Source: Solirubrobacteraceae bacterium
Lineage (GTDB): Bacteria; Actinomycetota; Thermoleophilia; Solirubrobacterales; Solirubrobacteraceae
Length of the DNA: 7,056 nt
Direction of reading: 5' to 3'
Assembly (NCBI GenBank): GCA_016462245.1
Contig: JAEMTR010000031.1
Span: forward strand, 1-7,056
Shown here: in pieces, positions 5,310 to 7,056 of the stretch
Layout of the letters: each line of letters opens with the position of its first letter
Numbering within the stretch: position 1 is the first letter of the stretch
Made by a program: the position numbers and the translations under genes
Notes under the pieces: generated by a model
Database searches by the model: none
What the model was told of the DNA's origin: nothing
The model's input: only the letters and a program-made list of their open reading frames with translations

Positions 5310-6608
5310 ATGATCCCGCGATCACGCAAAGGACGCTTCCTCGTTGGGCTTCTTGTTGCAGCAATCTTGCTGACCGCGGCCGCGCTCGCATTCTTTCTAA
5401 ACGCCCGTAATCCCGGCGACGTTTCGAATCCCGACGTCGCCTTTCAGACGACGACGGCGCCTAAGCCGCTGCCAAAGCCGAGCGAAGACGGCTCGAGCTG
5501 GCCGTTCTATGGTTACGACGCTGCCCGAACGCACAACTATCCGCTCGCGCGGCCGCTGCGCCCGACAAAGAAGCTTCGCTGGGCGCTGCGAGGCAGCATC
5601 TTGTTGGAGTTCACCCCGGTCGCAGACGGCGATTCGCTGCTGCTGCTGAAGAACAACGCTTCGCTTTACGCGCTCAAACGGCAGACCGGCGAGCTCTACT
5701 GGAAGAAGAAGCTCGGCGATCTCGCCGCATCCTCTCCGGCTTTTGTTGACGGCATCGCTTACTGCACAATCCTCGTTGGTAGCCGCGGCAGCAATAAGGG
5801 CCGGATCGTCGCCGTCGATCCGAAGAAGAAGAAGATTCTTTGGTCAAAGAATCTCGCCAGCCGAACCGAAAGCTCGCCTTTCGTTCGCGGCGGCGTCGTC
5901 TACTTCGGTAGCGAGAATGGCACTGTCTACGCACTGCGCGCCAAGAGCGGCAAGGTGCTCTGGACCTATCGCGCCGGGGGCGCCGTCAAGGGCGGCCTGG
6001 CCTATGCCAACGGAAAGCTCTTCTTCGGTGATTACGCTGGCCAGGTCCATGCGATCGAGGCCAAGAACGGTAAGTCGGTCTGGAGGTCAGGCGGTGGCGG
6101 CGCTCTCGGGCTTGGCGGCGGTCAGTTCTATGGCACTGCTTCGGTTGCGTTTGGTCGCGTCTACATCGGCAATACCAACAGCAGCGTCTACTCCTTCTCA
6201 ACCAGTAATGGCGAACTGGCCTGGCGCCAAGGGACCGGCGGTTACGTCTACTCATCGGCCGCCGTCGCCGACATTCCAAAGCTCGGCCCAACTGTCTACA
6301 TCGGTTCTTACGACGGGAATCTTTACGCCCTCAACGCCAAGAGCGGTGCGGTGCGCTGGAGCAGGCCCACCGGCGGGCGAATCTCCGGTGGGATTCAAAT
6401 TATCGGTGATCTCGTCTTTTACTCAACCCTGGAGAAGCAAACGGCAGCGCTGGCGGTCCGCACTGGCAAGACGATCTGGTCGGTTCCCAAAGGTCAATTC
6501 AACCCCGCGATCTCTGATGGAAAGCTGCTCATCGTCGTTGGGATGACGAGCATGTTTGCCTACGAAACGAAAACCGACGGCAAGATCAGCGCGGCGCCGG
6601 CCGAGTAG
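5310..6608 (+). CDS. Membrane-anchored PQQ-like beta-propeller repeat protein, function unknown
   Basis: The 432-residue product starts with a basic segment (MIPRSRKGRF) and a hydrophobic helix (about 11-31). There is no lipobox cysteine, so it is probably an uncleaved signal anchor or a secretion signal. A Pro/Thr-rich linker (about 34-60) precedes a PQQ-type (BamB-like) beta-propeller. Eight repeats end in tryptophan, at 91, 131, 178, 218, 258, 305, 350 and 390, mostly as YALxAKSGKVLW variants spaced 40-47 residues. A last strand lacking Trp (MFAYETKTDGKIS, 415-427) may close the ring with the first. This supports an extracytoplasmic eight-bladed fold. No catalytic residues for a quinoprotein dehydrogenase are evident. 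The frame stays open upstream to 5079, but that part is antisense to the nucleotidyltransferase gene, and the anchor begins at the ATG at 5310. No Shine-Dalgarno is visible. Confidence 0.9.
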   Translation: MIPRSRKGRFLVGLLVAAILLTAAALAFFLNARNPGDVSNPDVAFQTTTAPKPLPKPSEDGSSWPFYGYDAARTHNYPLARPLRPTKKLRWALRGSILLEFTPVADGDSLLLLKNNASLYALKRQTGELYWKKKLGDLAASSPAFVDGIAYCTILVGSRGSNKGRIVAVDPKKKKILWSKNLASRTESSPFVRGGVVYFGSENGTVYALRAKSGKVLWTYRAGGAVKGGLAYANGKLFFGDYAGQVHAIEAKNGKSVWRSGGGGALGLGGGQFYGTASVAFGRVYIGNTNSSVYSFSTSNGELAWRQGTGGYVYSSAAVADIPKLGPTVYIGSYDGNLYALNAKSGAVRWSRPTGGRISGGIQIIGDLVFYSTLEKQTAALAVRTGKTIWSVPKGQFNPAISDGKLLIVVGMTSMFAYETKTDGKISAAPAE

Positions 6609-6615
6609 TCGGCCG
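6598..6615. terminator. Hairpin between convergent genes, possible bidirectional terminator
   Basis: CGGCCGA (6598-6604) and TCGGCCG (6609-6615) are a perfect 7-bp inverted repeat around the tetraloop GTAG, which contains the TAG stop of the propeller gene. The facing murA-type gene ends 3 nt beyond the other arm. No T-tract follows on either strand, so it is at best a non-canonical terminator. The position between two convergent stops is the main argument. Confidence 0.4.
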
Positions 6616-6618
6616 CAG

Positions 6619-7056
6619 TTAGCTGGCGTCGCCGCCACGGCGTTCGATCTTGGCGCCAAGCTCGCGCAGGCGCTCGTCGATCCGTTCGTATCCGCGGTCG
6701 ATCTGACTGACGTTGCCGATCTCGCTGCGACCATCGGCGCAGAGCGCTGCGATCAACATCGCCATACCGGCCCTGATGTCCGGCGAGTCAACGCGTTCGC
6801 CGCGCAGTCGGCTCGGTCCGCTGACGATCGCCCTGTGGGGGTCGCACAGCGTGATGTCGGCCCCCATCAGAACCAACTTATCGGTGAATATCAGTCGGTT
6901 TTCAAACATCCACTCGTGGATCAGGACCGAGCCTTCGCACTGAGTTGCCAGCGCCACCGCAATCGAAGTTAGGTCGGCGGGAAAGGCAGGCCACGGGCCG
7001 TCCTGGATCTTTGACTTGTACTCACCAACGTCGCGCGCAGCGACCAACTTCTGATC
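6619..7056 (-). CDS. murA: UDP-N-acetylglucosamine 1-carboxyvinyltransferase (C-terminal part, runs off right edge)
   Basis: Transfers enolpyruvate from PEP to UDP-GlcNAc, the first committed step of peptidoglycan synthesis, in the cytoplasm. Only the last 145 residues are present; the N-terminal part, including the residue at the fosfomycin-target cysteine position, lies beyond base 7056. Counting from the right edge, visible EPSP-synthase-fold motifs are PWPAFPADL (21-29, with the conserved active-site Asp28), MFENR (50-54), MGADITLCDPHR (64-75), SPDIRAGMAMLIAAL (91-105, Asp93 and Arg95 matching the conserved D-R pair) and QIDRGYE (118-124, conserved Arg121). The segment PAFPADLTS differs from the more common PGFPTDLQ, and LCDPHR marks a subtype I associate with some Actinobacteria and Chloroflexi. 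Its stop is 10 nt from the convergent propeller gene. A second murA paralogue elsewhere is possible. Confidence 0.9.
   Translation of the reverse strand, partial: DQKLVAARDVGEYKSKIQDGPWPAFPADLTSIAVALATQCEGSVLIHEWMFENRLIFTDKLVLMGADITLCDPHRAIVSGPSRLRGERVDSPDIRAGMAMLIAALCADGRSEIGNVSQIDRGYERIDERLRELGAKIERRGGDAS

Noticed and set aside
1..7056. Frequent GATC/CGATCG words, considered as an interspersed palindrome such as the cyanobacterial HIP1 element
   Set aside because: They occur inside codons across all genes with no fixed octamer or spacing visible by eye. This looks like codon and base composition; a word-count statistic would be needed to claim enrichment.

Overview
The window reads as an ordinary, GC-rich chromosomal stretch, packed with intact genes. 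I found no mobile element, CRISPR array, rRNA, tRNA or phage gene. The pgeF-yggS-sepF-yggT series is typical of Gram-positive bacteria, especially Actinobacteria. Protein details (the MurA C-terminus with LCDPHR and SPDIRAGMAML, the YggS motif LSMGTTQD, GTG starts, frequent stop/start overlaps) suggest a deep actinobacterial lineage such as Thermoleophilia/Solirubrobacterales. That placement is an inference from recalled family patterns, not a search.

Layout. Eight genes run leftward (minus strand) from about 5290 to the left edge: a tRNA nucleotidyltransferase/poly(A) polymerase family enzyme, pgeF, yggS, sepF, proC, a YggT-family gene, lspA and an RluD-type pseudouridine synthase that runs off the window. 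Most junctions overlap: GTGA at 4133-4136, 13 nt at 3414-3426, ATGA at 1372-1375, ATGA at 1058-1061 and 11 nt at 570-580. The exceptions are 53 nt before sepF and 49 nt before proC, so this is probably one operon, with a possible internal promoter for sepF. To the right, a plus-strand gene for a membrane-anchored PQQ-type beta-propeller protein (5310-6608) diverges from the operon. It converges on the C-terminal part of a minus-strand murA-type gene (6619 to the right edge). A GC-rich hairpin sits exactly at the convergent junction.

Function. The cluster is biased toward the cell envelope and division: MurA (first committed step of peptidoglycan synthesis), PgeF (peptidoglycan editing), SepF (FtsZ membrane anchor), YggT/YlmG (membrane protein linked to division) and LspA (lipoprotein processing). 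It is mixed with housekeeping RNA and amino acid genes: the CCA/poly(A) enzyme, RluD, ProC and the PLP-homeostasis protein YggS. ftsZ and divIVA, the usual flanks of this block in many Actinobacteria, are not in the window; the tRNA nucleotidyltransferase gene sits where ftsZ would be expected, and lspA/rluD sit where divIVA would be.

I did not find an obvious new biological system. The items most worth checking are a Glu replacing the first Asp of the catalytic DxD motif in the nucleotidyltransferase, the uncharacterised eight-tryptophan propeller protein whose start codon lies only 19 nt from a divergent start, and small hairpins that straddle stop codons.
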